Notes: a model not told the origin generated them from the letters alone. Shown: positions 39,543 to 52,549, counted from the first letter of the stretch. The stretch: 64,000 nt of DNA from Sphingomonas sp. H160509 (GCF_024124765.2 NZ_JAMXSR020000002.1:3306001-3370000); one strand, 5' to 3'. Numbers and translations are program-made.

Positions 39543-40793
39543 ATGGCAACCGAAGTCACCGTCCCCGTCCTGGGTGAATCGATCACCGAAGCCACCCTCG
39601 GCGAGTGGCTGAAGCAGCCCGGCGATCCCGTCGCGGTCGACGAGCCGATCGCCAGCCTCGAGACCGACAAGGTCTCAGTCGAGGTCCCGTCGCCGGTCGC
39701 CGGCGTCATGGGCCAGCACGCGGTCGCCGTCGGCGATACCGTCCAGGTCGGCGCGATGCTCGCCACGATCGACTCCGGTGACGGCGCCGCCGCTGCTCCG
39801 GCCAAGGCTCCCGAGCCCGCCGCGACCGCAACGCCGTCCGCCCCCGCCAAGGACGAGTCCGGCGCAGGCTATGGCGACCAGCCCGGCGCCGGCACCAGCG
39901 ACTCCCCCGCCGCACTCTCCCCATCGGTCCGCCGCGCGGTGCTCGAGCACGGCGTCGACCCCGGCACCGTCAAGGGCACCGGCCGCGACGGTCGCATCAC
40001 CAAGGAAGACGTGACCGCCGCCGCGTCGAGCAAGCCAGCGCCTGCTCCCGCCGCAGCGCCCGCACCGGCCGCAGCTCCTGCCGCCGCATCGGGTCGCGGC
40101 GAGGAGCGCGTGCGCATGACGCGCCTCCGCCAGACGATCGCCAAGCGCCTCAAGGAAGCGCAGAACACCGCCGCGATGCTGACGACGTTCAACGACGTCG
40201 ACATGACCGCGGTGATCGAGGCGCGCGCCAAGTACAAGGACCTGTTCGATAAGAAGCACGGCGTCCGCCTCGGCTTCATGGGCTTCTTCGTGAAGGCCGC
40301 GACGATGGCGCTGCGCGACATCCCGTCGGTCAACGCATCGATCGACGGCGACGACATCGTCTATCACGATTACGCCGACATCTCGGTCGCGGTCTCGTCG
40401 CCGGGCGGCCTCGTCGTCCCCGTGATCCGCGATGCCGACCAGATGTCGGTCGCGACGATCGAGAAGACGATCGGCGACTTCGGCAAGCGCGCCAAGGAAG
40501 GCGCGCTCAAGATGGACGAGATGAAGGGCGGCACGTTCACGATCTCGAACGGCGGCGTGTTCGGCTCGCTGATGTCGACCCCGATCATCAACCCGCCGCA
40601 GTCGGCCGTGCTCGGCCTCCACCGCATCGAGGAGCGCCCCGTCGTCGTGAACGGCCAGATCGTCATCCGCCCGATGATGTACCTCGCCCTCAGCTACGAC
40701 CACCGCCTGATCGACGGCCGCGAAGCCGTAACGTTCCTGGTCGCGCTGAAAAATGCTATCCAGGATCCCACCCGCATCCTGATCGACCTTTAA
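39543..40793 (+). CDS. sucB: dihydrolipoyllysine succinyltransferase (E2 of OGDH)
   Basis: 416 residues in three parts: lipoyl domain (1-77) with lipoylated Lys43 in [10 protein letters not shown]; an Ala/Pro-rich linker; an E3-binding domain (about 122-158) with [16 protein letters not shown]; a second Ala/Pro linker; and the catalytic domain (about 185-416) ending with [16 protein letters not shown], which carries the active-site His. It transfers the succinyl group to CoA. Intact, unlike its neighbours. Confidence 0.96.
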   Translation: MATEVTVPVLGESITEATLGEWLKQPGDPVAVDEPIASLETDKVSVEVPSPVAGVMGQHAVAVGDTVQVGAMLATIDSGDGAAAAPAKAPEPAATATPSAPAKDESGAGYGDQPGAGTSDSPAALSPSVRRAVLEHGVDPGTVKGTGRDGRITKEDVTAAASSKPAPAPAAAPAPAAAPAAASGRGEERVRMTRLRQTIAKRLKEAQNTAAMLTTFNDVDMTAVIEARAKYKDLFDKKHGVRLGFMGFFVKAATMALRDIPSVNASIDGDDIVYHDYADISVAVSSPGGLVVPVIRDADQMSVATIEKTIGDFGKRAKEGALKMDEMKGGTFTISNGGVFGSLMSTPIINPPQSAVLGLHRIEERPVVVNGQIVIRPMMYLALSYDHRLIDGREAVTFLVALKNAIQDPTRILIDL

Positions 40794-40807
40794 GGGAGAC
40801 TGGCCCG

Positions 40808-41302
40808 ATGGGCATGGTAATGTACCTCCGTCGGGCCAGCATTGCTGATATTGCGCGTCTTCAAGCCGACCCGCGCGGTGTTCCGGATTTCGTTTTCGAT
40901 GACGCCGCACCGGACCAGGATCTCGTTGAGTTCGATAAGGCGTGGCAGGCGCTGCACTTTATGCTGACCGGCGAAGCCTATGAGATGGGGCACGCGCTCG
41001 GGATCATCGCCGAGGAAACGCCGATGCAAAGTAGCGACGGTATCGGCTCGCTCGAATATTCGGTCGTGCCGCCCGAGCGCATGGTGACATTCGATGCGGC
41101 GCTCAAAGCGCTGGACGACGGTACGTTGGCGCAACGGTACGATCCCGCGGCGATGGCAGCCCAGGACGTGTATCTCGCGGATTCCTTCCTAAATGAAGGA
41201 CCAGAGGCGCTCGAATATATCTTGCAGGGTGTTCCTGCCCTGCGCCGATTTGCGGCATCCTGCGCGGATGCCGGCTGTGGGGCCATTCGGGTCCTCGCAT
41301 GA
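40808..41302 (+). CDS. DUF1877 (YfbM-like) protein between sucB and lpdA
   Basis: 164 residues. The start MGMVMYLRRASIADIARLQ, then DKAWQALHFMLTGE and GHALGIIAEETP are the DUF1877 signature; function is unknown for the family. It starts 14 bases after sucB with GGGAG as ribosome site, and lpdA follows after 21 bases, so it is embedded in the OGDH operon between the E2 and E3 genes. Its composition looks less GC-rich than the flanking genes, which suggests later insertion. No catalytic motif is visible. Confidence 0.82.
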   Translation: MGMVMYLRRASIADIARLQADPRGVPDFVFDDAAPDQDLVEFDKAWQALHFMLTGEAYEMGHALGIIAEETPMQSSDGIGSLEYSVVPPERMVTFDAALKALDDGTLAQRYDPAAMAAQDVYLADSFLNEGPEALEYILQGVPALRRFAASCADAGCGAIRVLA

Positions 41303-41308
41303 TGATGA

Positions 41309-42719
<1,411 letters not shown>

Positions 42720-42731
<12 letters not shown>

Positions 42732-42749
42732 CAATTGCTAGATATGGAT
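42720..42749. other. perfect 30-bp palindrome over the lpdA stop codon
   Basis: Both strands read ATCCATATCTAGCAA then its mirror complement, with no unpaired centre. The stop TAG is inside the left half. It could form a 3' hairpin for either strand or be a protein-binding site. There is no U-tract. Confidence 0.85.
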
Positions 42750-42977
42750 CGAAAGGGCTTGCCCGGCCGGCGGCGCTCCAGCGCCGTCCGACGACAGGGG
42801 CTTTGCCCCTGTCCGGCCAAGCAGGGCTTCACATCCGAAGTAAGATCGAGAGGGCGTCAGTGGCAATCCACCGGCGCCCTCTCTGCGTTGCAGCGCGAGA
42901 GTTGAAGGTGCAGCGCGAGGGCGGCGAAGGCGAAGGTAAGGGGGCAAAGGTTGAGTTCGATCGGGGAATGGATGTTG

Positions 42978-43021
42978 CGCCAGTTCGCCAGTTCGCCAGT
43001 TCGCCAGTTCGCCAGTTCGCC
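42978..43021. repeat. 8-bp tandem repeat CGCCAGTT, 5.5 copies
   Basis: Five perfect copies followed by CGCC. It is not in a gene. Copy number is likely to vary between isolates by slippage. Confidence 0.92.
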
Positions 43022-43060
43022 CACGCCCCGTCCACCCGCAAAACCCAACCCACCCCTTCC

Positions 43061-43165
43061 GTCATCCTGGCGAACGCCGGGATCCACGGTTGCGGTGGAC
43101 CCAATGATATCCCCCATCATGACCCGGTCCGCGACCATGGGTCCCGGCGTCCGCCGGGATGACGG
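43061..43165. repeat. class D palindromic element, copy 1
   Basis: Left arm GTCATCCTGGCGAACGCCGG then GATCCACGG; right arm CCATGGGTCCCGGCGTCCGC ending GGGATGACGG. The loop contains GACCCGGTCCGCGACC. Nearly identical to copy 2, 267 bases downstream. Confidence 0.88.
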
Positions 43166-43327
43166 GGGGTAAGAGGGGTAGGGGAAGGAGGTTAGGGGGC
43201 GGGGGCGCGATCAAGTGGCAGCGTGAACCGCCGCAAGCTCACGATCTGAGAGGTCTTTGACGGCATCACCCACACCAAGCCCTAAGCTCCGGATTCCTTT
43301 CAAACTCACCCACCTACACCCCTGTTC

Positions 43328-43433
43328 GTCATCCCGGCGAACGCCGGGACCCACGGTTACGGTGGACCCAATGATATCCCGCCATCATGACCCGGTCCGC
43401 GACCATGGGTCCCGGCGTCCGCCGGGATGACGG
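43328..43433. repeat. class D palindromic element, copy 2
   Basis: Left arm GTCATCCCGGCGAACGCCGG, right arm CCGGCGTCCGCCGGGATGAC. Loop sequence matches copy 1 except for a few bases, so this is a recent duplication rather than two independent insertions. Confidence 0.88.
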
Positions 43434-43480
43434 GGGAGGGAGCGCAACAACTGAGCGCAATCGGAATAGCGTGCACGAAA

Positions 43481-43520
43481 CGCCCGGCAACGCCCGGCAA
43501 CGCCCGGCAACGTCCAGCAA
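43481..43520. repeat. 10-bp tandem repeat CGCCCGGCAA, four copies
   Basis: Three perfect copies and a fourth with two changes (CGTCCAGCAA), directly after the second class D element. Confidence 0.9.
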
Positions 43521-43569
43521 CGTCCGTCATGTCAGAGCCACTCCGCCCCAAATGATACCGCCCCCCTTC

Positions 43570-43625
43570 TTGTTCTCCCGCGAAGGCGGGAGCCCAGTCT
43601 GGGTCCCCGCCTTCGCGGGGAAACA
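43570..43625. repeat. class A palindromic element, short-loop form
   Basis: Cores CCCGCGAAGGCGGG and CCCCGCCTTCGCGGGG around AGCCCAGTCTGGGT; starts TTGTTCT and ends AAACA. Confidence 0.87.
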
Positions 43626-43811
43626 TTCTTGGCACGCCACCACATCCGCCTTCCGCATCGCCTATCACCTTCGGCGTCCGGCTCCTCATCGCGCCACCCC
43701 CCAACCCACCCCAAACCAAAAAGCAAACTTCCGCCCCCGCCCCCCAACCGGAACCAATCCTTAGCAAAGCCAACCTATTAGTCCGCGCAACGAACGAACA
43801 AGCAGGTCTCC

Positions 43812-44963
43812 GTGGCGCTCGATCTCTCCACTCTCTACGTCGTCGCAGGCCTCGGCATGCTGGTCGCCGGGTTCATCCACCTCATCCCCCTCGCGACCGG
43901 CCGGTTCGGATCATGGGCAGGGCTATGGGGCGCCGGCCACCTGATCGCCGGGTGCGGCGCGCTGATGGCGGTGCTCAACGATCAGATCGGTCTTCCTTGG
44001 GCGCCCAGCATCGGCAACCCCGCGGTGGTGATGGGCTATGCGCTGATCGCCGGCGCGGTCGTGAAGTTCAGCCGTCCCGACGCGCGCCTGACGTCGATGC
44101 TCGCGATCGCCGCGATCCTTGGCCTGCCCCTCTGGTTCACGCACGACCCGGCGCATTTCCACCTCCGCGTCGCCTATCTCAGCGTCATCCGCGCCGGGTT
44201 CGACCTCGTCGTGGTGATCGTCGCCATTCGTCTCGCGCGCCGTGACTCGCTACAGACCGGCTGGATCGTCGCCGCGCTGTTCGCGGTCACCATACCGATG
44301 TTCCTCGGCCGCGCCTGGCTCGCTTACGGCGACCGCATCGGCACGCAGTTGACCGGCCGTCACGACGATCTCGGCGCCTGGCTCGCGGCGGGGCAGATCG
44401 CCTTCATCATTTTCCGCGCCTTCTCGCTCCTGATCCTCCAGGCCGAGCGTGGCCAGAACTTGCTGCTCGATCAGATGGAGCGCGACTGGCTCACCGGCGC
44501 GTTCAACCGCGCCGGCCTGGACCGCATCGCGCAGACCTTCGCCGGTCGCCACGCGCCGCGCACGTTGACGGTGATGATGCTCGATCTCGATCGCTTCAAG
44601 GCGCTCAACGACACGCTCGGCCACGCCGCCGGCGACGCCGCACTCCGCAGCTTTGCAGAGATCGCCCACGACGCCGTCGGCCGACAAGGCCACCTGATCC
44701 GTTGGGGCGGTGACGAGTTCGTCTGCCTGCTGCCCGACACCCCGGCGGCGCAGGCGACCATGATCGGCAACCGTATCGCCACGCGGTTCGCGCAGGCCAT
44801 GGCACCGCGCATGGCCACGCATGGCACGCTCGGGGTCAGCATCGGTGTCGTCGAGGGCGACCCCGACACGCCGATCGTCGACCTCATCGCCGGCGCAGAC
44901 CGCGCGATGTACCTCGCAAAGGGCGACCGCGGCCAACCCGCCATCTACATAAAGGCAGCCTGA
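43812..44963 (+). CDS. membrane-bound diguanylate cyclase (GGDEF)
   Basis: 383 residues, GTG start at 43812. The N-terminal half has about seven hydrophobic helices (residues 5-215) as sensor or anchor, and the C-terminal GGDEF domain (about 222-380) has DWLTGAFNRAGLD, LDLDRFKALNDTLGHAAGD and the active site RWGGDEF. It makes cyclic-di-GMP from two GTP. There is no RxxD inhibitory site five residues before the active site, so product feedback through that site is unlikely. It stands alone. Confidence 0.9.
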   Translation: MALDLSTLYVVAGLGMLVAGFIHLIPLATGRFGSWAGLWGAGHLIAGCGALMAVLNDQIGLPWAPSIGNPAVVMGYALIAGAVVKFSRPDARLTSMLAIAAILGLPLWFTHDPAHFHLRVAYLSVIRAGFDLVVVIVAIRLARRDSLQTGWIVAALFAVTIPMFLGRAWLAYGDRIGTQLTGRHDDLGAWLAAGQIAFIIFRAFSLLILQAERGQNLLLDQMERDWLTGAFNRAGLDRIAQTFAGRHAPRTLTVMMLDLDRFKALNDTLGHAAGDAALRSFAEIAHDAVGRQGHLIRWGGDEFVCLLPDTPAAQATMIGNRIATRFAQAMAPRMATHGTLGVSIGVVEGDPDTPIVDLIAGADRAMYLAKGDRGQPAIYIKAA

Positions 44964-44989
44964 GCCGCGCGTATTGGATCGCCCCGAAA

Positions 44990-45021
44990 GGGCCGCAACG
45001 CCGCGCGCGGCGTCGCGGCCC
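44990..45021. terminator. hairpin between converging genes
   Basis: GGGCCGC and GCGGCCC flank ACGCCGCGCGCGGCGT, itself self-complementary. Located between the 3' ends of the GGDEF gene and the His-rich gene, it may stop both transcripts. No T-run on either side. Confidence 0.45.
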
Positions 45022-45028
45022 TGCACAC

Positions 45029-45593
45029 TCAAGCGGCAGGCGGGTCCTTCTTCGCGGTCGGCTTGCCGAACCCGACGAACAACCGCTCCAGCCCTACCGT
45101 GACCGAGTCCAGCACCTTCGCGAACTCCGGCGGCAGCGCGTTCGTCTCGCTCCGCGGTGGCTCCGGCGTATCCCCGGCAAACGGACCATTGCCCTGCGGC
45201 TTGGTAGGCTCGGCCGCCACGTCCGGCTCGCCCTTCGACGCTGCAGGCTCAGCCTGTGCCAAGGACGAGGTAGGGGAAGGCGGGGCAGGAGGCGTAGGCG
45301 GCGTCGGCCGAGCACTCGACTTCGCGTCATGCTTCGAGATCGCCGTAGCCGCGGCCATCAGCCCCGCCGCGATCATTTGCCGCCCGACCGGCGTCCCCAT
45401 CTGCCGCGCGATGGTAGCAGCAATCCCCGCGAACGGCGCGCCGCCTTCATGCTTGCGACCCTCATGCTTGTGCGCATCATGCTTGTGCCCGTCATGCGCA
45501 TGGCCCCTCATGCCCAGCACCCGAGTGCCCCTGAGCCGCCGCCATCTCGGCCTCGCGCTCACGCCGCTTTCGCTCGTCCTTCTTCTTGCCCAT
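45029..45593 (-). CDS. hypothetical protein with His-rich segment, one frame break
   Basis: About 188 residues. The start at 45593 gives MGKKKDERKRREREAEMAAA, strongly basic. After a break at CCCC 45504-45507 the frame enters a His/Asp/Lys repeat (GHAHDGHKHDAHKHEGRKHE), then a small Ala-rich helix (GIAATIARQMGTPVGRQMIA), a Pro/Ser linker and a C-terminal helix VLDSVTVGLERLFVGF. The His repeat could bind Zn, Ni or Co. No known family. The open frame continuing upstream of the break in the other phase is not credible. Confidence 0.55.
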
Positions 45594-45696
45594 GTCGTCC
45601 TCTGTGCCATTCCGCGTCAGTGTGTACGAACAAGATAATACACCGATACCGGAGTGCAACCCCGGCGCCTTCGCCCCGTCCAGCCGCGACGGTCGC

Positions 45697-46530
45697 TCAG
45701 TTGCCGGACCAGGCGCCTGGCAATCGCCACGTCACTTTTTGCGTCGCGTGGCTGACCATCGGCTTGCCGTCGAAGCCAAGCGCGGGTGTGTAGCGCGCAT
45801 GCCGCATGATCGCGCTGCAGGCCGCCTTGTCGAGTTCGACCTCGCCGCTCGTCACCACGGGCCGGCAATCGGCAACCCGCCCGTCGAGGCCGATCGTCCA
45901 CAGGACCGTCGACGTCCCCTGCGCACCCTTGCCGACGATCGTCCTCGGGTAATCGTCGGGTCCGATCCAGTATTCGGGCCGCGTCGTCGCCTTGGCAGGC
46001 TGGGCGATCTTCGCACGCTCGGCCGGGTCGATCCCCCACTGCTTGGCCGTCGAATCATTGCATTTGGCCAGGGCCTCGAACGCGGCCTTCGCACTTGGCA
46101 TCGCGAACGCCCAGCCCGGCATCTTGTCCGGGGTGATGCGCAGGACGGCATCGGCGGGCAGCGTTTCGAACAGCGTGGCATCGACCTGCATGCGCGTCAT
46201 CCGCTTGCCCGAAGCCTGGGTCGGATAACTCTCGTACCGGCTGTCATCCGATCTCCTGCCGACTATGTCGATCTTCGCCTGCCCCAGCCGCATCGTTACG
46301 CCACGATCGTTGGTGTAGACCATCAGCTCTAGCGTAGACGCCAGCGGCAGCCGACGCAGCGCAAGAATCGTCTCCGCCCTGCCGGTGCCATAGCTGCGGC
46401 CGAGCATGCAGGCGGTCGCGCCATAATCGACGTTCCACTTGCTCGCCGGCGTCAACGGCGCGGCCGCGGTCGGCTCGGCCAGCGCGGCGGCGGCAGCAGC
46501 GGCGGCGGCCAGCGCCAGCATCAACGGCAT
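45697..46530 (-). CDS. secreted protein with TonB C-terminal-like domain
   Basis: 277 residues with an Ala-rich signal peptide (about residues 1-23). The C-terminal part (about 190-270) fits a TonB-type beta-alpha-beta domain: PRTIVGKGAQGTSTVLWTIG, DGRVADCRPVVTSG, LDKAACSAIMRHARYTPA. This domain is common in sphingomonads outside true TonB. There is no N-terminal TonB anchor or Pro-rich spanner, so energy transduction is unlikely. It is divergent from uvrA. Confidence 0.7.
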   Translation of the reverse strand: MPLMLALAAAAAAAAALAEPTAAAPLTPASKWNVDYGATACMLGRSYGTGRAETILALRRLPLASTLELMVYTNDRGVTMRLGQAKIDIVGRRSDDSRYESYPTQASGKRMTRMQVDATLFETLPADAVLRITPDKMPGWAFAMPSAKAAFEALAKCNDSTAKQWGIDPAERAKIAQPAKATTRPEYWIGPDDYPRTIVGKGAQGTSTVLWTIGLDGRVADCRPVVTSGEVELDKAACSAIMRHARYTPALGFDGKPMVSHATQKVTWRLPGAWSGN

Positions 46531-46722
46531 CCGGATATACTCGTCATCGCATCATCCCTTGCACCCCGTCACGTTCGCCGGTTCTCCAAAATACGCCGCC
46601 CGGTGGCAAGCCGCGTCGACGCCTCGATCGCCCGTCGCGCAATCGGCTGCGCAATCGATCATCGCCGATGAACTGGCACCCGGCCTCATGCATTCCTATC
46701 TCTCCCACTAGTCTCCCGATCA

Positions 46723-46737
46723 GAACAGAAGTAGAAC
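46723..46737 (+). promoter_or_regulatory. LexA (SOS) operator upstream of uvrA
   Basis: GAAC-AGAAGTA-GAAC is a perfect match to the alphaproteobacterial LexA box GAAC-N7-GAAC (GTTC-N7-GTTC on the other strand). It ends 7 bases before the uvrA start, a position that would block initiation. DNA damage induction of uvrA is expected. Confidence 0.85.
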
Positions 46738-46744
46738 CAGCCTC

Positions 46745-49640
<2,896 letters not shown>

Positions 49641-49647
49641 GGCCGAC

Positions 49648-51002
49648 TCATTCAGTAGCGATAGCTTCAGGCTTTACTGTCACCTTTTCTTTACCTGCAG
49701 GAAAAATTCCTAACAGTCGTTTTGGAAGTTCGATCGTGAAATCTTTTGAAAGGTAGTCTTTTAGGTGATCGCGGAGCATCTGCATTTTTAGATTTGTTCT
49801 AAGCTGGTAGGATTCTTCGTCGGTTAACGAAAGGCCATGTTCAGAAGAAAACGAAACGTCTTTTGCGATGATGCTAATTTTTGTAAGACTCAATCGCTGA
49901 TTATTGATCTTCATTATTTCGGATATAAAAACACGCGCCACTTTATACGATGCTGTAATAACCGCGACAGCAATAGTTACATATGGGACTCTGGATATCA
50001 TCAGTGCTTCAATATTGATATCTTTGTCGCTACTTATTATAAAGCTTAGATCTGCTGCGCCCTTTATAAGAAGTATGAACATTATAGTGATTATGAGCAA
50101 TGGTATTGCCAGGATAGCTAGATATTGGCGAATGCTTTTACTGCCTTGATCGACAAAGCCTACAATCTTAGATGGAAATAGGTTGATATTTTCTTTCAGT
50201 AATTTTAGTGTAGATTGGGCGTCGGCAATATCTTTTCTTAAAGATGCTGCCGATTTTTGCGAGTTCTTGTGCTCTAGGTCAAGCGAGGATGCTCGTGAAA
50301 GCGAGGATTTTAGAGATTCTTCGGACGCGCTATTCTGGGTAATTAGCTCGTTACGTACTAAAGCGAGTTCATCGATATTCTTTTTTATGCCGAGCTATTG
50401 CTGATTTATTCTGGTTTATCTCGCGCTGGGTTGCCGCCCTTTCAAGATCAGCCTTTTCCGCCAAGAGTGTTTTGGCTTTGGCAGATTCTACTGACCGGTT
50501 AATAACGCGGATAGCGTCTGATTTATATTCTTCGATCAAAGATAGGTTGTCGATAGCCGCAGATATATTTGACGGTTCCAAGCCAAATACAGTGACGCTA
50601 TCGATTGAGGGATTTGCAAAATATACCGACGGGGGACGAAACGCGAACTTTCGACAAATAGCATTTAGTACTAACTTGTATTCGCTAGATTCAACGCGGA
50701 ATGTGCCCGTTTTTTCTTTTCCATTGGCATCCATCCACATGAAATCAAATTCATGAAATTCAGAATAGCCCGTCGCGCTGATCGTGATCGCTGAAACTAT
50801 CGCGGGTTCGGTAAACCTATATTCAAACCATCTATGTCGACCTTCCACTGGCTTGGTTTCGGTGCAAGTGGCAATTAGCTTTGTCGTTCTGTTTGACTGT
50901 TTATCAAAAAAAATTAAACGGGAATTCCTGAATGTTAGAATCCGTAACATCGTCGATTTTATCAGCTAATTGAGCTACTACAAGCTCACCAGTTTCGGCC
51001 AC
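49648..51002 (-). CDS. unrecognised AT-rich coiled-coil membrane protein, two frame breaks
   Basis: About 450 residues from GTG 51002 (GGAGG site upstream) to TGA/TAA at 49648. Repairing an A8 run (50907-50914) and a T6 run (50381-50386) joins three open segments into one protein. N-terminal part (residues 40-130): beta-rich, FEYRFTEPAIVSAITISATG and SEFHEFDFMWMD, reminiscent of a discoidin-type sandwich. Residues about 150-300: Lys/Glu/Ser-rich coiled coil. Then two membrane helices (QYLAILAIPLLIITIMFILL and VPYVTIAVAVITASYKV) and a charged C-terminus. Composition is unlike the rest: 18 of 60 bases are G/C at 50161-50220 against 40 of 60 at 49321-49380. It follows brnTA by 59 bases on the same strand. 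No function is proposed with confidence. Confidence 0.65.
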
Positions 51003-51061
51003 GGATCCGCTCCTCCAAGACACTTCTCTAATTACTGTGGAGCATCCCAGTTTAGAGCCGG

Positions 51062-51365
51062 TTACGTCAATCCCGCGATAGTCCGAAGTGCAGCATTGAT
51101 CCGCCCCTGCCACCCGGGCCCGCCCTCGCGAAACTTCGCCAGCACATCCGGATCGAGCCGCAACGTCACTTGTTGCTTGGCCCGGTCGCGCAGGGGGAGG
51201 CCGCCCCTTCACTACGCCGTTCGGTCCCAGATAGCCCGTCGCTGGCCGGATCACCTTCCCGCCGATCGCCAACTCGGCGTGCTCGAACATTTCGTCCGTC
51301 CACTCCGGCGCGTCGTCGTTCGGATCAAGCGAGGTAGCGTTCAAATCGCGTGCGTTCTCGGGCAT
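51062..51365 (-). CDS. brnA: BrnA-like antitoxin, one frame break
   Basis: About 100 residues after repair. It begins MPENARDLNATSLDPNDDAP, then WTDEMFEHAELAIGGKVIRP. After a break at CCCC 51204-51207 it continues KGGLPLRDRAKQQVTLRLDP, where the RLDPDVLAKFRE segment is the ribbon-helix-helix DNA-binding part of BrnA (QVTLRLD strand), ending INAALRTIAGLT. It neutralises BrnT and represses its own operon. It starts 41 bases inside brnT. Confidence 0.85.
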
Positions 51366-51597
51366 TGGCCTTCCTCATCGATATGACGCGCCGACCGTCT
51401 TCGGCGTCGACCCATATTACCACGACCATGCGATCTTCGAGCATGCCGATCGTCGAATAGCGCCGCTCGGGATACGCGACGCGCTCGTCCTCGAACTCGA
51501 ACACCGTCCCCGCAAACACCTTGCCCGCATCGGCGAAATCGAGCCCTCGCTCCGCCAGCGTCCAAGCGCGCTTTATCGGGTCGAAGCTGATCTCCAC
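51325..51597 (-). CDS. brnT: BrnT-family ribonuclease toxin
   Basis: 90 residues: FDPIKRAWTLAERGLDFADA (the family's DPxKxxxNxxKHGxxF motif), FEDERVAYPERRYSTIGML and VDAEDGRRVISMRKANARER at the C-terminus with the conserved RISxRKA-type basic segment. BrnT is a RelE-like mRNA interferase. First gene of a brnT-brnA-membrane protein series. Its promoter is likely in 51598-51680. Confidence 0.9.
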   Translation of the reverse strand: MEISFDPIKRAWTLAERGLDFADAGKVFAGTVFEFEDERVAYPERRYSTIGMLEDRMVVVIWVDAEDGRRVISMRKANARERTRFERYLA

Positions 51598-51610
51598 ATC
51601 CGACCCTTTA

Positions 51611-51620
51611 TGTAACTACA
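51611..51620 (-). promoter_or_regulatory. candidate BrnA operator
   Basis: TGTA-AC-TACA, a short inverted repeat 14 bases before the brnT start. Toxin-antitoxin operons of this type are autoregulated through RHH proteins binding such sites. Short, so only a suggestion. Confidence 0.3.
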
Positions 51621-51767
51621 ACAATGCCGCCGTCAATGAGAGCATAGCGTGGCATCACGCTCAGCAAGGGTAATCGCATCGGTAACGGACGCACCTCGGT
51701 CGCTGGCACAAAGCGGAACCCCTGCCACCGACCGTCCGTTTCCGAGGCTGCATCAAAGGACATTCCC

Positions 51768-52097
51768 ATGACCAAGCCTCACCCGCACACGCCCGCCCCC
51801 AGCCCCAAGCCAAACACCAAGACGTTAGGCATCAACGCGTTGTCGATCGGGGCGGCGGCGATCGGTCTCGGGGGTGCGTTGCTGGCGGTGTTCCTGCGCT
51901 CGAAGGCCAACCCCGCCGAGCATGCCGCGCCCGATCTCGCGCTCGACAAGCCCCGCCCGGGTGCGACCGATCGCGCGCCGGACGCCTTCCGCCCCGATCC
52001 CACCGCGGTCCCCACCAAGGCCGAGCGCGAGTCGCTCCGCCCCGCCACCGGCCCGGCCCCGTCGTTCGCCGCGGATCGCGGTTCGACGCTCGGCTGA
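51768..52097 (+). CDS. hypothetical single-pass membrane protein
   Basis: 109 residues: a Pro/His/Lys-rich N-terminus (TKPHPHTPAPSPKPNTK), one membrane helix (about residues 25-45, NALSIGAAAIGLGGALLAVF) and an acidic/Pro-rich tail (TDRAPDAFRPDPTAVPTKAE). No family recognised. The codon pattern fits local coding DNA, and a class C palindrome follows directly, as after several real genes here. Confidence 0.6.
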   Translation: MTKPHPHTPAPSPKPNTKTLGINALSIGAAAIGLGGALLAVFLRSKANPAEHAAPDLALDKPRPGATDRAPDAFRPDPTAVPTKAERESLRPATGPAPSFAADRGSTLG

Positions 52098-52108
52098 CCC
52101 GCCTTCCT

Positions 52109-52233
52109 GATCCTCCCCCGCAAGGGGGAGGTGGCTGGCGTTTGCCAGACGGAGGGGGAGGGGGCGACCACGTAGGTTCCGTGTCCTCCCCCTCCGTCAC
52201 CTGCGGTGCCACCTCCCCCTTGCGGGGGAGGAT
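52109..52233. repeat. class C palindromic element
   Basis: Left arm ATCCTCCCCCGCAAGGGGGA, right arm TCCCCCTTGCGGGGGAGGAT. The inner segments GGAGGGGGAGG and GTAGGTTCCGTGTCCTCCC match those in the element at 2731-2857, 49 kb away. Confidence 0.88.
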
Positions 52234-52325
52234 GAGAATGGCCTGACGGTCGAAGCCTACCTGATGCCACCGCCCGTGCGTCGTTACCGCTGGCCGGATC
52301 GTCGAGTACGTCGAGCAGGTAAGCC

Positions 52326-52380
52326 TGTTTCCCCGCGAAGGCGGGGATCCAGACTGGGCTCCCGCCTTCGCGGGAGAACA
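52326..52380. repeat. class A palindromic element, short-loop form
   Basis: Cores CCCCGCGAAGGCGGGG and CCCGCCTTCGCGGG around ATCCAGACTGGGCT. Confidence 0.87.
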
Positions 52381-52466
52381 ATGAGGGCGTCGTATCGCGC
52401 ACTAACGCGTGTTCGAAGTCGATAAACGCTGGTTCCATCACCCACGCCACCCCGTCATCCCCACTC

Positions 52467-52549
52467 CGTCATCCTGACGAACGTCAGGACCCAGAGCCAA
52501 AAGCGCCGTACCCCGTAACCCTGGTCCTGACTTTCGTCAGGATGACGAG
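52467..52549. repeat. class D-like palindromic element with different stem
   Basis: Left arm CGTCATCCTGACGAACGTCA then GGACCCAG; right arm CCTGGTCCTGACTTTCGTCA ending GGATGACG. The stem CCTGAC-GAAC-GTCAGG differs from class D CCCGGC-GAAC-GCCGGG at paired positions only. Confidence 0.85.

Larger units (their letters stand above)
42732..43811. other. 1.1-kb gene-free spacer with several repeat types
   Basis: Between lpdA and the diguanylate cyclase no protein-like reading frame is found. The stretch holds a hairpin GACAGGGGC-TTT-GCCCCTGTC (42794-42814), an 8-bp tandem array, two near-identical class D palindromes, a 10-bp tandem array and a class A palindrome, each listed separately. The remaining sequence (43190-43327 and 43640-43800) shows nothing recognisable. 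Confidence 0.75.

Noticed and set aside
42978..43021. Short direct repeats as a possible CRISPR array
   Set aside because: Units are 8 bp with no spacers, and no cas genes are present.
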